The notes: a model not told the origin generated them from the letters alone. A stretch of 64,000 bases of DNA from Desulfopila sp. IMCC35008 (GCF_010646885.2 NZ_CP050700.1:3560501-3624500); one strand, 5' to 3'. Shown: positions 26,595 to 35,518, counted from the first letter of the stretch. A program made the numbers and translations.

Positions 26595-26632
26595 AATCCT
26601 CTGTTATTTCAGTAAAACCAGTGTAGGATTTT
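26593..26632. terminator. Bidirectional terminator-like hairpin
   Basis: AAAATCCT (26593-26600) and AGGATTTT (26625-26632) pair across a 24-base loop and are followed by CTTTTATTG. It lies between two convergent genes and could end both transcripts. Confidence 0.5.
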
Positions 26633-26635
26633 CTT

Positions 26636-26848
26636 TTATTGTTTTGCGTCTTTTATCTTTTCATTGACTTTCTCACCTGCCTCTTCCACGGCTTTACCGG
26701 CTTTCTCTATTGTCTCACCTGTTTTCTCAATTCCTTTATCAATATTCTCTCCAACTTTTTCTGCCGGACCTTTCTGGTCACATGAGACAACTGTAAGAGA
26801 CAGAAAACCAAAAAGTACAGCAATTAAGATCTTTTTTAAATTGGACAT
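26636..26848 (-). CDS. Small lipoprotein with amphipathic repeat
   Basis: A 70-residue precursor: a lipoprotein signal with lipobox L-T-V-V-S-C (Cys near residue 23), then a mature part of about 47 residues made of 11-residue-like amphipathic repeats (E-K-x-G-E-x-I-x-K and variants). Such repeats are typical of stress-linked or envelope-spacing lipoproteins. It is last of three tiny stress-type genes transcribed leftward. Confidence 0.75.
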   Translation of the reverse strand: MSNLKKILIAVLFGFLSLTVVSCDQKGPAEKVGENIDKGIEKTGETIEKAGKAVEEAGEKVNEKIKDAKQ

Positions 26849-26986
26849 ATTAACCTCTCGAAATGCATTAAAATATTTCCCAACATTTTAGGGATATCCT
26901 GTCCGTCCGGTGGGAAATCGACCCTCGGACTTCCTATACAATTGAACACATATGACACCAGTACCTTTTCCGTTTGAGCCAGTGAA

Positions 26987-27166
26987 TTATTTATTAATTA
27001 ACTTTTTGAGCCGACCAGTTTTATCCTGAACTTTTCCTTTAAGATTTTCAGTCTTCCCTTCATTCTCTAAATTACGATTTTTGGTGACCTTACCGACGGC
27101 CTCTATAATTCTACCTTTCACTTGGTGAATCTTGCCTTCTATCTTATCTAGTGTGCCTGATTTCAT
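26987..27166 (-). CDS. CsbD-family stress protein
   Basis: A 59-residue hydrophilic protein, M-K-S-G-T-L-D-K-I-E-G-K then I-H-Q-V-K-G-R-I-I-E-A-V-G-K and an E-N-E-G-K-T-E-N-L-K-G-K-V-Q-D repeat. This is the CsbD pattern of a general stress-response protein of unknown mechanism. AGGAG stands 6 bases before the ATG. It is too short for ordinary ORF cut-offs. Its neighbours on both sides are similar tiny stress genes. Confidence 0.85.
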   Translation of the reverse strand: MKSGTLDKIEGKIHQVKGRIIEAVGKVTKNRNLENEGKTENLKGKVQDKTGRLKKLINK

Positions 27167-27212
27167 GATAGTCTCCTATCTGATGATTGCTCGATCACCA
27201 GATTTATTTTTA

Positions 27213-27365
27213 CTACATATTAAATCCACCTGTCCCAAACAATCCGACCAGACCGATAGCAATCAGGTATACAGCAACGATGTAGTTCAACAGACGTGGT
27301 ACCACCAATATGAGAATACCGGCCGCTACTGATAGTACCGGTGTCAGACTTAGATGTATGTTCAT
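27213..27365 (-). CDS. DUF3096-type small membrane protein
   Basis: A 50-residue protein with two hydrophobic segments: M-N-I-H-L-S-L-T-P-V-L then A-G-I-L-I-L-V-V-P-R-L-L-N-Y-I-V-A-V-Y-L-I-A-I-G-L. This matches DUF3096 small inner membrane proteins, commonly next to CsbD genes. AGGAGAG is 5 bases before the ATG. It is first in the leftward three-gene set. Confidence 0.8.
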   Translation of the reverse strand: MNIHLSLTPVLSVAAGILILVVPRLLNYIVAVYLIAIGLVGLFGTGGFNM

Positions 27366-27649
27366 ATCACTCTCCTGGTTCACTATTTGATGAGGAATGA
27401 TCTTCTTTAAATATTGCTACAGTATTTTCAAGCGTTGATTGCAAATTTGTTACTTCAGGCTTTCTTTAGCTCAACCCTGATATATGTAGCAATCTCTATG
27501 CCTAATACTTGATATACCTGTGTTTGATATTCATCATGCTGATATTAAATGAAGAAATAACACAAACAGAAATGTCAAAATAAGTGAGAGCTCGTCGGAT
27601 AAGGTTGCACTTAACCATTCGGTCATATATGACCTTTAACCTTGATATT
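27366..27649. other. Intergenic stretch, AT-rich
   Basis: Holds the promoter region for the leftward DUF3096-CsbD-lipoprotein set; no specific site is convincing. No gene seen. Confidence 0.3.
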
Positions 27650-27949
27650 TCATGAACCGTGGTGGTTGGCAACTGGAGATAATTTATCTCGCCTGGATTT
27701 CTGGCAAAGATTCATCTTTGGAGATAGGTAAACAAGGTGAGACTTCGATATTAAACTATCAGTATGTAGACTATTACGGTGCTCAAAAATATTTTGCTTT
27801 TGAATACCCAATTTATGCATACGCGCTTCCAGAGTGCTGCAATTCAAACCAAGAATTTCGGCAATGTATACTTTGCTTTGGTAATCTTCTCCATATAAGA
27901 AAATCAGCAAGTTAAACTTGCTGAACAGTTCAAATTCATTCTTTACCAA
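27650..27949 (-). pseudogene. C-terminal fragment of an NtrC-type regulator
   Basis: Of 99 codons, residues about 29-50 read Y-I-A-E-I-L-G-L-N-C-S-T-L-E-A-R-M-H-K-L-G-I, the Fis-type helix-turn-helix that ends sigma-54-dependent activators (usual form A-A-x-x-L-G-L-x-P-S-T-L-x-x-R-M-x-K-L-G-I). The receiver and AAA+ domains are missing and the flanks look non-native. It is probably a decayed fragment. Confidence 0.65.
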
Positions 27950-27954
27950 ATATG

Positions 27955-27993
27955 CCAGAAATGGAGCAACTGCAAAGAAGAGATTACCAAAGA
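27955..27993 (+). repeat. 39-bp island repeat, copy A
   Basis: The segment contains CAGAAATGGAGCAACTG then CAAAG and ends TTACCAAAGA. It matches copy B (29200-29238, opposite strand) at about 33 of 39 bases and copy C (31070-31108). In one frame all three encode K-W-S-N-C-K, so they look like fragments of related genes. Confidence 0.7.
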
Positions 27994-28128
27994 TAGCTTA
28001 AATTCGGTAACTGAACATTGGGCTTGACATTGGCAGGTCGAAGGTAACGAATCTGGTCAATTGATTCAACTTGAGGTGCTTCCTGTTGCTCTCAAGGGCG
28101 AGGAGCCTCCCCGCCCTGATACGATCAC

Positions 28129-28969
28129 CTACCCATACAGTGTTTCGATCCACCTGATGGCCTCTGTGTCGTTGACTTTGCGGAGACACCTCCGAGTCGC
28201 GGTGAGGTCAGCATGGCGCAGAATGACCTTGCTGACGATCTCTATAGGCGTTCCTGACCGTGAAGCATACGTCGCAGCATGACGCCTGAGATCATGGGGC
28301 TTCAACTCGATACCAACAATCTGCCCGGCCTTTTTGACCATTGACCAGGCCGCGATATAAGAAATGGGAAAGATCCGTTCGTTCTGGTTAATACCGGTTG
28401 CCTGGATATACTTACTTATTCTTCCCGGGATTTTTCGTGGAACATAAATCGTCTCTGTTTTTCTCCCACTCATGGGGTTTTGAATTGCCAGTGAGCACTC
28501 CTGAATATCGTCTGGTGTGAGAAGATTCAAAATCTCCCCGACCCTCATGCCTCCCCTGGCCATAAGTTCCAGCATGAAGCGGTTACGCTTGTTTGTGGTC
28601 CGAAAGATAATCTCGTCAACCGTATCCTTGTCAACGATCTGCCACTGAATGGGTAGAGGGCGCTTAAAGATCTTTTTGATGACTGTTGTATTGCAGGGAT
28701 TGGCCAGGGATGGCAGACCTGTGTTGATACTGAAGTTGTAAAAAGACGAGAGGACGGAGTAGCGATTTCTCTTCGTGGCCTGCTTGTTGTCCTTTGTCAG
28801 GGTCAAAAGGAAATCCAGTACCTCTTCCTGAGATATACTGGCTAGTTTTCGATCGCAGAAACGTGTCGCAAATTTGGAGAGGACAAACTCACTTGTCTTG
28901 ACCGTATTTTTTTTTCGAGTTGGCCCGGTGATACTGCAGATGGAAATCGACTGCCTGTGAGACTTTCAT
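28129..28969 (-). pseudogene. Tyrosine recombinase (phage-type integrase), disabled
   Basis: The gene starts at ATG 28969 behind AGGAGG. The N-terminal SAM-like part breaks at a run of nine As (28907-28915 on the + strand as Ts); removing one A restores the frame through V-L-S-K-F-A and joins to the downstream catalytic domain (28806-28129). That domain keeps R in A-R-G-G-M-R-V-G-E and H-D-L-R-R. The expected tyrosine in the T-x-x-x-Y-L-x-K-V context is Cys (TGT; A-T-R-R-C-L-R-K-V-N-D). It therefore carries two independent lesions. A close relative would be a XerC/integron-like site-specific recombinase. Confidence 0.85.
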
Positions 28970-29199
28970 AATACTCCTCCTGCGTTGGGGTTCAGGGCGT
29001 TAGTGCCTTGATCAATTATACCCCATGAGGTGATTTGAATGGACTGCCGGGGCCTACCTGCACAGGCAGAAGGTGAATTTGCAGGTTTGCTTAAATAGTT
29101 AACATTGCCAACACGATCATCAATACTTGCGATAACGTATGTTGCTGTCGCTCCAGTAGAAACCACTCATTGCTGTTCTGTTGCACTTATGAGAGGTGG

Positions 29200-29238
29200 T
29201 CTTTGGTAAGTTCTGCTTTACAGTTGCTCCATTTCTGG
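29200..29238 (-). repeat. 39-bp island repeat, copy B
   Basis: It reads CCAGAAATGGAGCAACTG-T-AAAG on the minus strand and ends TTACCAAAGA. Copies A and B lie on either side of the integrase pseudogene in inverted orientation, and copies B and C flank the DUF1254 gene. Confidence 0.7.
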
Positions 29239-29328
29239 TCAAATTCAATTAAATAGTCAGGTCTACCTGTACCAGGATAATCCTAGCTCTGGATTTTGAA
29301 AGATTTCATGAGATTACCAGTTGTTATC

Positions 29329-29356
29329 TTGCTTTTTCATTGGAAGTCCGTATAAT
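29329..29356 (+). promoter_or_regulatory. Likely sigma-70 promoter of the DUF1254 gene
   Basis: TTGCTT (29329-29334) and a perfect TATAAT (29351-29356) are separated by 16 bases, 60 bases before the start codon. Confidence 0.5.
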
Positions 29357-29416
29357 TGTGGCGAACATATTTAAACTGCAATACGTATAAGTAGAGCCTA
29401 AACAGGAGGTGCAAAA

Positions 29417-30907
29417 TTGAAAAAGATTGCAATATTGACACTATTGGCGTTGATGTATGGGGGCACGGCTTTCGCCGAAGTCAGCCAGAGAGTCCTCGAC
29501 TCTATTTCCACCCCGAATGAGGTAGCCACCTCCATAGGAACATTGGACTTTCTGGACGGTGCTCCACTCCCTGAGACCGCCGAGAAGATATACGACTATC
29601 TGGATACAGCGCGTGCTATGGATGTCTTCCTGAAAGGGATACCAGCATGCTCGGTCGTCGCGCTTATAGAGGGAGCGCACTCGCTAGGCGCGGTGCAGGC
29701 TAACGAGGTTGTCTTCACCGACAGGCTGTTGAACTCGAAATCGCTGTTCCTGACGGCTAATACTTCTACACTCTACGTCTCACCTGATCTGGATCTGAAG
29801 CGGGACGGTCCAACCGTCGTGGAGGTGCCTAACGGACTTCTTGGCGCAGCAAACGACAGCTATTTCCGCTACATTAACGACCTGTTTAAAGCCGGGAAGT
29901 ACCTTTATCTCCCGCCGGGCTACGAGGGCGAGGTGCCCGCTGGCTATACCGTCCTCAGGCCGAAGACCTATAGGGTCTGGATCTTCCTGCGGGCTTCGAT
30001 TGCCGACGGGATCGAACAGGCTGCCGAGTTCGTGAAAAACACCCTCAGGGTTTATCCGCTTGCCAAGGCAGACAATCCGCCAGCCATGAAGTTCATCAGC
30101 GGATCAAACAAGTCGTTCAACACCATTCACCCCAACAATATAGAGTTCTACGACCATCTTAACGAGATAATCCAGTATGAACCACTGGGCTGGCTCGATC
30201 CCGAAACAAGGGGGCTGTTTGCCTCTATCGGCATCGAAAAAGGTAAAAAATTCGAACCTGACGAGCGGATGAAAAAGATCCTCGCTGACGGGGTAGCGCT
30301 CGGTAACGCCGTCTCTCGGTCGATCGTCTGGTATCCCCGCTACGACATGAACATGAAAGAGATTCGGACTTATCCGGACACCAACAGTTCGTGGATCATG
30401 GGTTTTCTGAACCGAAATGTGTTCTTTAACGGCCCTGATGGTGAGACCATAAACACCGATGCTCGGGTGATGTTCCATTATCCCTATACCGCGGTAACCC
30501 CGGCCATGGCCACACCCCGAGAAGGCAACGGCTCGGACTATGCAATTGCTTATGTCGATTCCGTCAAGCAGCCCTTCGACGGTAGTAAGACCTACAAGCT
30601 GCACATTCCCGCCGACCCGCCGGTTAACAACTTCTGGGCAGTCACCGTCTACGACACTCAGACCCGTTCAATGCTCCAAACCAGCCAGCTTTTCCCAACC
30701 GTGGGTAGCCAGACCAAGGGCATCAAACAGAACGATGATGGATCGACAGACATCTACTTCGCTCCGGAGGCCCCGGAAGGGTACGAAAACAACTGGCTTG
30801 AAACTGTTCCCGGCAAGAGCTGGTTCGTCATACTCCGGATGTATGGCCCGCTCAAGCCATGGCTCGAGCAGACCTGGCGGCCGGGTGAAGTCGTGTTAGT
30901 TGAATAA
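29417..30907 (+). CDS. Exported DUF1254/DUF1214 protein
   Basis: A 496-residue protein with a signal peptide (K-K-I-A-I-L-T-L-L-A-L-M-Y-G-G-T-A-F-A). An N-terminal DUF1254 domain (L-Y-V-S-P-D-L-D-L, V-V-E-V-P near 130) is followed by a C-terminal DUF1214 domain (Y-K-L-H-I-P-A-D-P-P-V-N-N-F-W-A-V-T-V-Y-D and W-F-V-I-L-R-M-Y-G-P). The start is TTG with a near-perfect AGGAGGT upstream. Function is not established; such proteins are periplasmic. It is GC-richer than the surrounding island. Confidence 0.85.
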   Translation: MKKIAILTLLALMYGGTAFAEVSQRVLDSISTPNEVATSIGTLDFLDGAPLPETAEKIYDYLDTARAMDVFLKGIPACSVVALIEGAHSLGAVQANEVVFTDRLLNSKSLFLTANTSTLYVSPDLDLKRDGPTVVEVPNGLLGAANDSYFRYINDLFKAGKYLYLPPGYEGEVPAGYTVLRPKTYRVWIFLRASIADGIEQAAEFVKNTLRVYPLAKADNPPAMKFISGSNKSFNTIHPNNIEFYDHLNEIIQYEPLGWLDPETRGLFASIGIEKGKKFEPDERMKKILADGVALGNAVSRSIVWYPRYDMNMKEIRTYPDTNSSWIMGFLNRNVFFNGPDGETINTDARVMFHYPYTAVTPAMATPREGNGSDYAIAYVDSVKQPFDGSKTYKLHIPADPPVNNFWAVTVYDTQTRSMLQTSQLFPTVGSQTKGIKQNDDGSTDIYFAPEAPEGYENNWLETVPGKSWFVILRMYGPLKPWLEQTWRPGEVVLVE

Positions 30908-31685
30908 CACCACATTAAACTCAAAATTCTAAACGATGCTGAGCGGCCCACAAGCTCTAAGGACCGCTCAGTTGAAAATATTGCCAATGAGAAGTTAACA
31001 TTACTGCACCTGTTGCATGGCTTGTGGCAGTTCCTGTGAGGGTAGACCTGGCTACTTTCCTGAAAACGCTAAGAAATGGAGCAACTGCAAAGCTTACATA
31101 TCCAAAGAAAACCTCAAGAAGGTGCAGGATCGAGCCAGGTTGAGATACTTCCTGTTTATCGTCGGGGCTGCACCTCATGAAGCGAGTTCCCGCATGGTTA
31201 GCCAATTTGCAAGATAAATTGGCATCATCTCCCCAAGCTATTGATCCATTCTAAAGGAAGCAGCTTCACGATAACGGTTTCTAATCGTGCACCTCCAAGT
31301 ATGGTTGGTCCCCAGACATGGATTAACAATATGTGAGGAAAGGGAGAGTATCTGTTCTGTAGTAATGATCATCGCTGATTCTTTTGGGCGAGATTCATTT
31401 CGTAAGGGTTGAAACCTTATGAAGTATATGCCAAATTATGAACTGTTGTCTCAAACCTGGCTGCAATGTGATCGTTCATCACTGGAGGCAGAGGCGGATG
31501 ATTGATTTTGACCAATTATTCCTATGTTTTCATCGCCCTTCAATGAACCATTTAACCCAAAATAGCATTATCCATAAGTGTTTACACCTCACATCCCCTT
31601 ACAGCCAGTCCAAAGGGGCCCGTGGTACCTTTCAACTCACACCTTCTTTTTACAGTTATCATATAACCTCAATCACTCACGAAAT
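30908..31685. other. Intergenic stretch with hairpin and gene remnant
   Basis: A stem CTGAGCGG/CCGCTCAG (30939-30971) follows the DUF1254 gene and may terminate it, though no T-run follows. A 66-codon frame at 31017-31217 (+) begins M-A-C-G-S-S-C-E-G-R-P-G and contains K-W-S-N-C-K-A-Y-I-S-K-E-N, repeat copy C; it looks like a gene tail. The remaining 470 bases hold nothing recognised. Confidence 0.45.
31070..31108 (+). repeat. 39-bp island repeat, copy C
   Basis: It shares AGAAATGGAGCAACTGCAAAG and the end CCAAAGA with copies A and B; the middle diverges. Here the encoded K-W-S-N-C-K lies in the longest open remnant (31017-31217). Confidence 0.65.
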
Positions 31686-32168
31686 ATGAATACGATAGAA
31701 ATACGAGAAGCAGTGGCTGACGACTCAAAACTAATTCACATGTTTGTTAAAGATCTTGCCCTATACGAAAAAGCTGAACACGAAGTAGTTGCAACTGTAA
31801 ATGATATTCGGGAATCAGTCTTTGGCGGAGATTCCACTGTTAAAGCATTAATTTGCAATCAAGGTAATACCCCCATCGGATTTGCGGTTTATTTTTACAA
31901 CTATTCGACATGGCAGGGGAGAAAGGGGCTGTACCTTGAAGACCTGTATATATCACCTGCATACAGAAGGGGTGGAGCCGGCAGGAAACTCCTGAAATAC
32001 CTAGCTGGCATTGCTGTTGCTGAAGGATGCGGGCGATTCGAATGGAGTGTACTTGATTGGAATGAACCGGCACGACAATTTTACCACTCCATCGGCGCCA
32101 AACCAAAATCAGAGTGGATCAGCTACCAACTGGCAGGAGAAGCCTTACTTCAATTTTCCAAAGGATAA
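31686..32168 (+). CDS. GNAT-family N-acetyltransferase
   Basis: A 160-residue acetyltransferase resembling diamine (SSAT-like) acetyltransferases: I-R-E-A-V-A-D-D near the start, L-Y-L-E-D-L-Y-I-S-P-A-Y-R-R-G-G-A-G-R-K-L-L as the acetyl-CoA-binding motif A and F-E-W-S-V-L-D-W-N-E-P-A-R-Q-F-Y as motif B. The motif-A loop R-R-G-G-A-G is complete. The ribosome-binding site is weak. Acceptor unknown, possibly a polyamine. Confidence 0.88.
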   Translation: MNTIEIREAVADDSKLIHMFVKDLALYEKAEHEVVATVNDIRESVFGGDSTVKALICNQGNTPIGFAVYFYNYSTWQGRKGLYLEDLYISPAYRRGGAGRKLLKYLAGIAVAEGCGRFEWSVLDWNEPARQFYHSIGAKPKSEWISYQLAGEALLQFSKG

Positions 32169-32186
32169 GAGTATAGTAAACACAAC

Positions 32187-33104
32187 CTATTCGCTCCCCA
32201 CGTCTTGAGGTGGCGATAAAAACAGATCCTCATCAGTCACAATCTGACCAACGAGGAAGTCAATGGTGGAACGAACCCTCGCAAGTCGCTTTGACTCCGG
32301 ATTTAGTTTCAGCCAATAGCCTCGCTCAATAGTGAGTTCAGGCAGAATCTGGATCAATCGTTTTTGCCCGTGCACCATAAAAAAAGGAATAACCCCGATT
32401 CCGGCTCCTGAAAGCGTGGCATTGAGTTGGGCGACGACTGTGGAGCACCTGAAATTTGTACTCAGCCCCGGCAGTATTTCATCCATAAAGTGCAACTCGT
32501 GATCAAACAGGAGTTCGTCGATATACCCGATCATTCGATGTCCCTTCAGGTCCTCTTTTGTTGAAACAGGCCCTGCTGAGGAGAGATATTCCGGGGTCGC
32601 AAACAGGCCCAGTTTATATCTGGTCAATTTGCGTACAAGAACATTTCCAACGGTCGGTTTCTGCACCGTCACCAGAATGTCTATCTCCCTTTTGGAAAGA
32701 CTGTAATACATTGGCTCGGCAGTCAACTCAATCTGGAGGGACGGGTGATCCTGCTGGAATACAGTCAGCCTTGGGGCCAGGAAACAATTGCCGATACCAT
32801 CAGGTGCGCCAATTCTGACAGAGCCTGAGAGTTGACTGTTACTGCCAGAGACATGCTCCTCTATGTTGATATACGTACTTTCCAGGCTTTCAGCATAGGG
32901 CAGGAGCTTTTCCCCGGCGGGAGTGAGCCTGCATCCTTTTTCCGACCGATGGAACAGCCGAGTATCAAGAGACTCCTCAAGGTTCGTAATTCTTCGGGAA
33001 ACAGTGCTATGGGTCACTTTCAATTCAGTGCCCGCCCCGATAAAAGTCGACGCCCTGCTGAGTGCCAAAAAATAACGGATATCATCCCAATTCATATTCT
33101 TCAT
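32187..33104 (-). CDS. LysR-family transcriptional regulator
   Basis: A 305-residue LysR-type regulator. The winged helix-turn-helix is W-D-D-I-R-Y-F-L-A-L then V-T-H-S-T-V-S-R-R-I-T-N-L-E, followed by the linker helix and an effector-binding domain with P-x-L-T-V-F. The start is taken at M-K-N-M-N-W; the upstream in-frame start has no ribosome-binding site. It faces away from a small gene at 33338 that it may control. The inducer is unknown. Confidence 0.9.
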   Translation of the reverse strand: MKNMNWDDIRYFLALSRASTFIGAGTELKVTHSTVSRRITNLEESLDTRLFHRSEKGCRLTPAGEKLLPYAESLESTYINIEEHVSGSNSQLSGSVRIGAPDGIGNCFLAPRLTVFQQDHPSLQIELTAEPMYYSLSKREIDILVTVQKPTVGNVLVRKLTRYKLGLFATPEYLSSAGPVSTKEDLKGHRMIGYIDELLFDHELHFMDEILPGLSTNFRCSTVVAQLNATLSGAGIGVIPFFMVHGQKRLIQILPELTIERGYWLKLNPESKRLARVRSTIDFLVGQIVTDEDLFLSPPQDVGSE

Positions 33105-33337
33105 AGCCTGCAATTCTGTTCTTTTACCAGTAACAACCAAAAAATATGGCCTGTTTGGGGTTATGACGCATGGGCATCAAACTCTCTGACATTATTTGCA
33201 ATACACTTCGATGTTTATTTTTGCACATCTCATTACCATTTTTCAATATTGACTGAATAATATTCATCACCATATACTCATGTCAAGACAAGATAGAGTC
33301 TTGTCCATACCTGCCACACCACAAAATGAGGTGAAAC

Positions 33338-33535
33338 ATGAAAAGGACACCAAGTAAACCAGAAACCGGACAAACCCATTACCGGCAGTATGAGCCAATC
33401 CTGAAAAGAGGCAGAATGGAACATTACAGGGCCATCGGGCGAGCCATAAAAGGAGTGGTCCAGCTTATCGCCCACTCTTTTCAACATCAGCATGACCATG
33501 CTGAAAAGGTCGTAAAACTTAAATACAGTTCCTGA
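33338..33535 (+). CDS. Small basic protein, unknown
   Basis: A 65-residue basic, histidine-rich soluble protein (H-Y-R-Q-Y-E-P and H-S-F-Q-H-Q-H-D-H-A). GAGGTGAAAC before the ATG is a good ribosome-binding site. I do not recognise the family. It is divergent from the LysR gene. Confidence 0.5.
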   Translation: MKRTPSKPETGQTHYRQYEPILKRGRMEHYRAIGRAIKGVVQLIAHSFQHQHDHAEKVVKLKYSS

Positions 33536-33558
33536 ATCAGAGAGAGAATTACCAAAAT

Positions 33559-33822
33559 ATGCGAAGACTCATCGGACCTATCGCATACACCATGACTTTC
33601 GTTCCCCTGTTGCACGACATCTGGAGTAGCAGCTGGGGAACACGTATCGATTCCCCTGGTCGAATCATACTTACTTTGCTGATTATAACTGTTGTCTGCC
33701 CTCTTTACTCGCTAAGTGTGTCCTCGTTTGTCAGCAGATGTGTTCGTGCTGTCAGTGAGAGATCACTTCAGCCAATTGCAAACCCTTCTTCACTCTTGAG
33801 AGTGATATCTCCTGAGTTGTAA
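33559..33822 (+). CDS. Possible small membrane protein
   Basis: An 87-residue frame with one strong hydrophobic segment (I-I-L-T-L-L-I-I-T-V-V-C). No good ribosome-binding site and no family recognised, so coding is uncertain. Confidence 0.3.
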   Translation: MRRLIGPIAYTMTFVPLLHDIWSSSWGTRIDSPGRIILTLLIITVVCPLYSLSVSSFVSRCVRAVSERSLQPIANPSSLLRVISPEL

Positions 33823-34101
33823 AACATCTTTTCAACCGCATTCTCCATGGCAGATGCACCACCTTGTCAGGCTTGTTTTTCTGGCAATGCTTACACTCTT
33901 CCCCCTGGTAGTGCCAATCACTTTTTGGTGCCTCTAATCTAAACCAACTCGGTCGTTTAACCGGGAGTTTACTGGAAATATGCAGATATTTCTATTGACC
34001 TAACTAAGCACAACCGCTAATAATTCAGGTAATCCTTATTTTAAGGCGTTTTCTAACCGGCGGGAAAAAGTCCTCCACATCTTTTACAAGACAGGGAAAA
34101 A

Positions 34102-34269
34102 ATGAATAAAATACTACTTGTTGTGCTCGCACTGTTACTGCCACCAATCGCCGTATTCCTGAAAAGTGGTGCTGGAAAAGACCTCATTATCAACATCCTG
34201 CTCTGTCTTCTCTTTTATGCACCAGGCATGATTCATGCCCTTTGGGTTGTTCTGAAAGACTCAGACTAA
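34102..34269 (+). CDS. YqaE/Pmp3-type small membrane protein
   Basis: A 55-residue protein with two hydrophobic segments and the Pmp3 order: L-L-P-P-I-A-V-F-L-K-S-G, then I-N-I-L-L-C-L-L-F-Y-A-P-G-M-I-H-A-L-W-V-V. These proteins affect membrane potential and stress tolerance in other organisms. AGGGAAAAA precedes the ATG. It ends before a strong terminator. Confidence 0.88.
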   Translation: MNKILLVVLALLLPPIAVFLKSGAGKDLIINILLCLLFYAPGMIHALWVVLKDSD

Positions 34270-34302
34270 TTCAAGAAAACCACCTGGAACACAAAAATGA
34301 AA

Positions 34303-34342
34303 CAACCGGTTGAAAACAAATCGTATTTTTCAACCGGTTTTA
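34303..34342. terminator. Bidirectional terminator
   Basis: AACCGGTTGAAAA (34304-34316) and TTTTCAACCGGTT (34327-34339) are perfect complements. It separates the rightward Pmp3 gene from the convergent double-cubane operon and suits both. Confidence 0.8.
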
Positions 34343-34370
34343 TATCCCATGATTTATCGGGGCAGGAAAA

Positions 34371-35510
34371 CTACAACATCTCCAGATACGCCTCGATCCG
34401 GACCCGCAGCTGTTCGGTATCACTTTCAGCGTAATCAGTTTCAAGATGCAGAGTAGGTATACCCTTTGTCTCTGTTACCATCTCATTTACAAGGTGAGCC
34501 TCAATATTGTAGGTATGACAAGCCTGCCAGGTGAGATCGATAACACCATCGACTGAAAATCCTTCCATCATTTCAGCTAACAGGTCGAACCTCCCATCGT
34601 TGGGACTCATCACCGAACATGGTGTCGCCAGGTACTGCTTTGCAAGCGCTTCCATGGGAGAAAGATCCTCATCCACCTGAAAAGCCTGCTTATATCCTGA
34701 ACAGTTTTCAAAGGCGACCACATCGCCGCCGCACTGTTCTACAATTTTAATCACTTTATCACTGCCCACTCCAACGGGAACTCCGGTTAGCAGGATCCGT
34801 TTTCGTGTAGAGGCAGATTCCGGATCATCGCGGAACACCCCATCCTTCGCCATTGCCGTTACCTTCTCCATAAGGGCGATCCCCTTCTCTTTATCGGCCA
34901 GAAAGCCCACCTTGAAAAGAACCTCAATAAGGGTTGAACCCCGCAACGGAGCAGGTTTTACCCGGTTAACATCCATAAGGTTTTTTCTGGCTTGACGCTC
35001 CCTGTTCATAAGCGAAATCGCATCACGCAATCTCTGATCCGTAATTTGTACTTCTGTATGGGTTTCTACAATTTCCTTGAAACGGTCCAGTTCACCCCTC
35101 CAGAGTGGCAGGGATGACTCCGACTCACACCCTTGGGGAAGCTGCAGGACATGGGTCGGCTTATGACGACCCAGGAGCTCAAACATTTTCTTTTTACCAT
35201 CACAGGTTGTATCACCAATGATCACATCGGAAAACTGAAAATAGGGACAGGTTCCGGCAACACCAAAGCCGTAACTTGACTTAATGAGAGGACAGAGATT
35301 TCTCGGCAGGGTCTCTTCTGCCACGGCAACAGGATCGTTACGTGTCCCGCAGAGTGGCAATGGTATGGCATTTGCTGCGACAGCCATTTCCGTAGGGGAA
35401 TATAGACAGTAAAAGCCTATAGCCCCGCGACCCTGGTCTTTTGCGTGTTCAATATCAACAAGATTCTGCTCCGCTGCCTGCTGCAGTTCGTTCAATATGG
35501 ATGCGGTCAT
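34371..35510 (-). CDS. Double-cubane cluster protein (2-hydroxyacyl-CoA dehydratase-D family)
   Basis: A 379-residue protein of the HgdB/BcrC superfamily. Cysteine-containing motifs include F-Y-C-L-Y-S-P-T-E, C-P-L-I-K-S-S-Y-G, G-D-T-T-C-D-G-K-K-K, Q-G-C-E-S-E and C-H-T-Y-N-I-E, arranged as in YjiM-like and DccA proteins that hold an [8Fe-9S] double-cubane cluster and reduce small molecules. Stand-alone pairing with a one-subunit activator, and no companion dehydratase subunit, supports this over a CoA-ester dehydratase. The activator gene precedes it by 8 bases. Confidence 0.82.
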   Translation of the reverse strand: MTASILNELQQAAEQNLVDIEHAKDQGRGAIGFYCLYSPTEMAVAANAIPLPLCGTRNDPVAVAEETLPRNLCPLIKSSYGFGVAGTCPYFQFSDVIIGDTTCDGKKKMFELLGRHKPTHVLQLPQGCESESSLPLWRGELDRFKEIVETHTEVQITDQRLRDAISLMNRERQARKNLMDVNRVKPAPLRGSTLIEVLFKVGFLADKEKGIALMEKVTAMAKDGVFRDDPESASTRKRILLTGVPVGVGSDKVIKIVEQCGGDVVAFENCSGYKQAFQVDEDLSPMEALAKQYLATPCSVMSPNDGRFDLLAEMMEGFSVDGVIDLTWQACHTYNIEAHLVNEMVTETKGIPTLHLETDYAESDTEQLRVRIEAYLEML

Positions 35511-35518
35511 ACTTTTTC

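Larger units (their letters stand above)
28970..29416. other. Intergenic remnant stretch
   Basis: No intact gene in 447 bases. On the minus strand, about 32 codons after a stop (ending near 29182) read D-Y-P-G-T-G-R-P-D-Y-L-I-E-F-D-Q-K-W-S-N-C-K and onward, a protein-tail remnant that contains repeat copy B. The promoter of the DUF1254 gene is at the right edge. Confidence 0.5.

Noticed and set aside
30104-30604. 166-codon minus-strand frame in the DUF1254 gene
   Set aside because: Antisense to a well-supported gene with signal peptide and both DUF domains.
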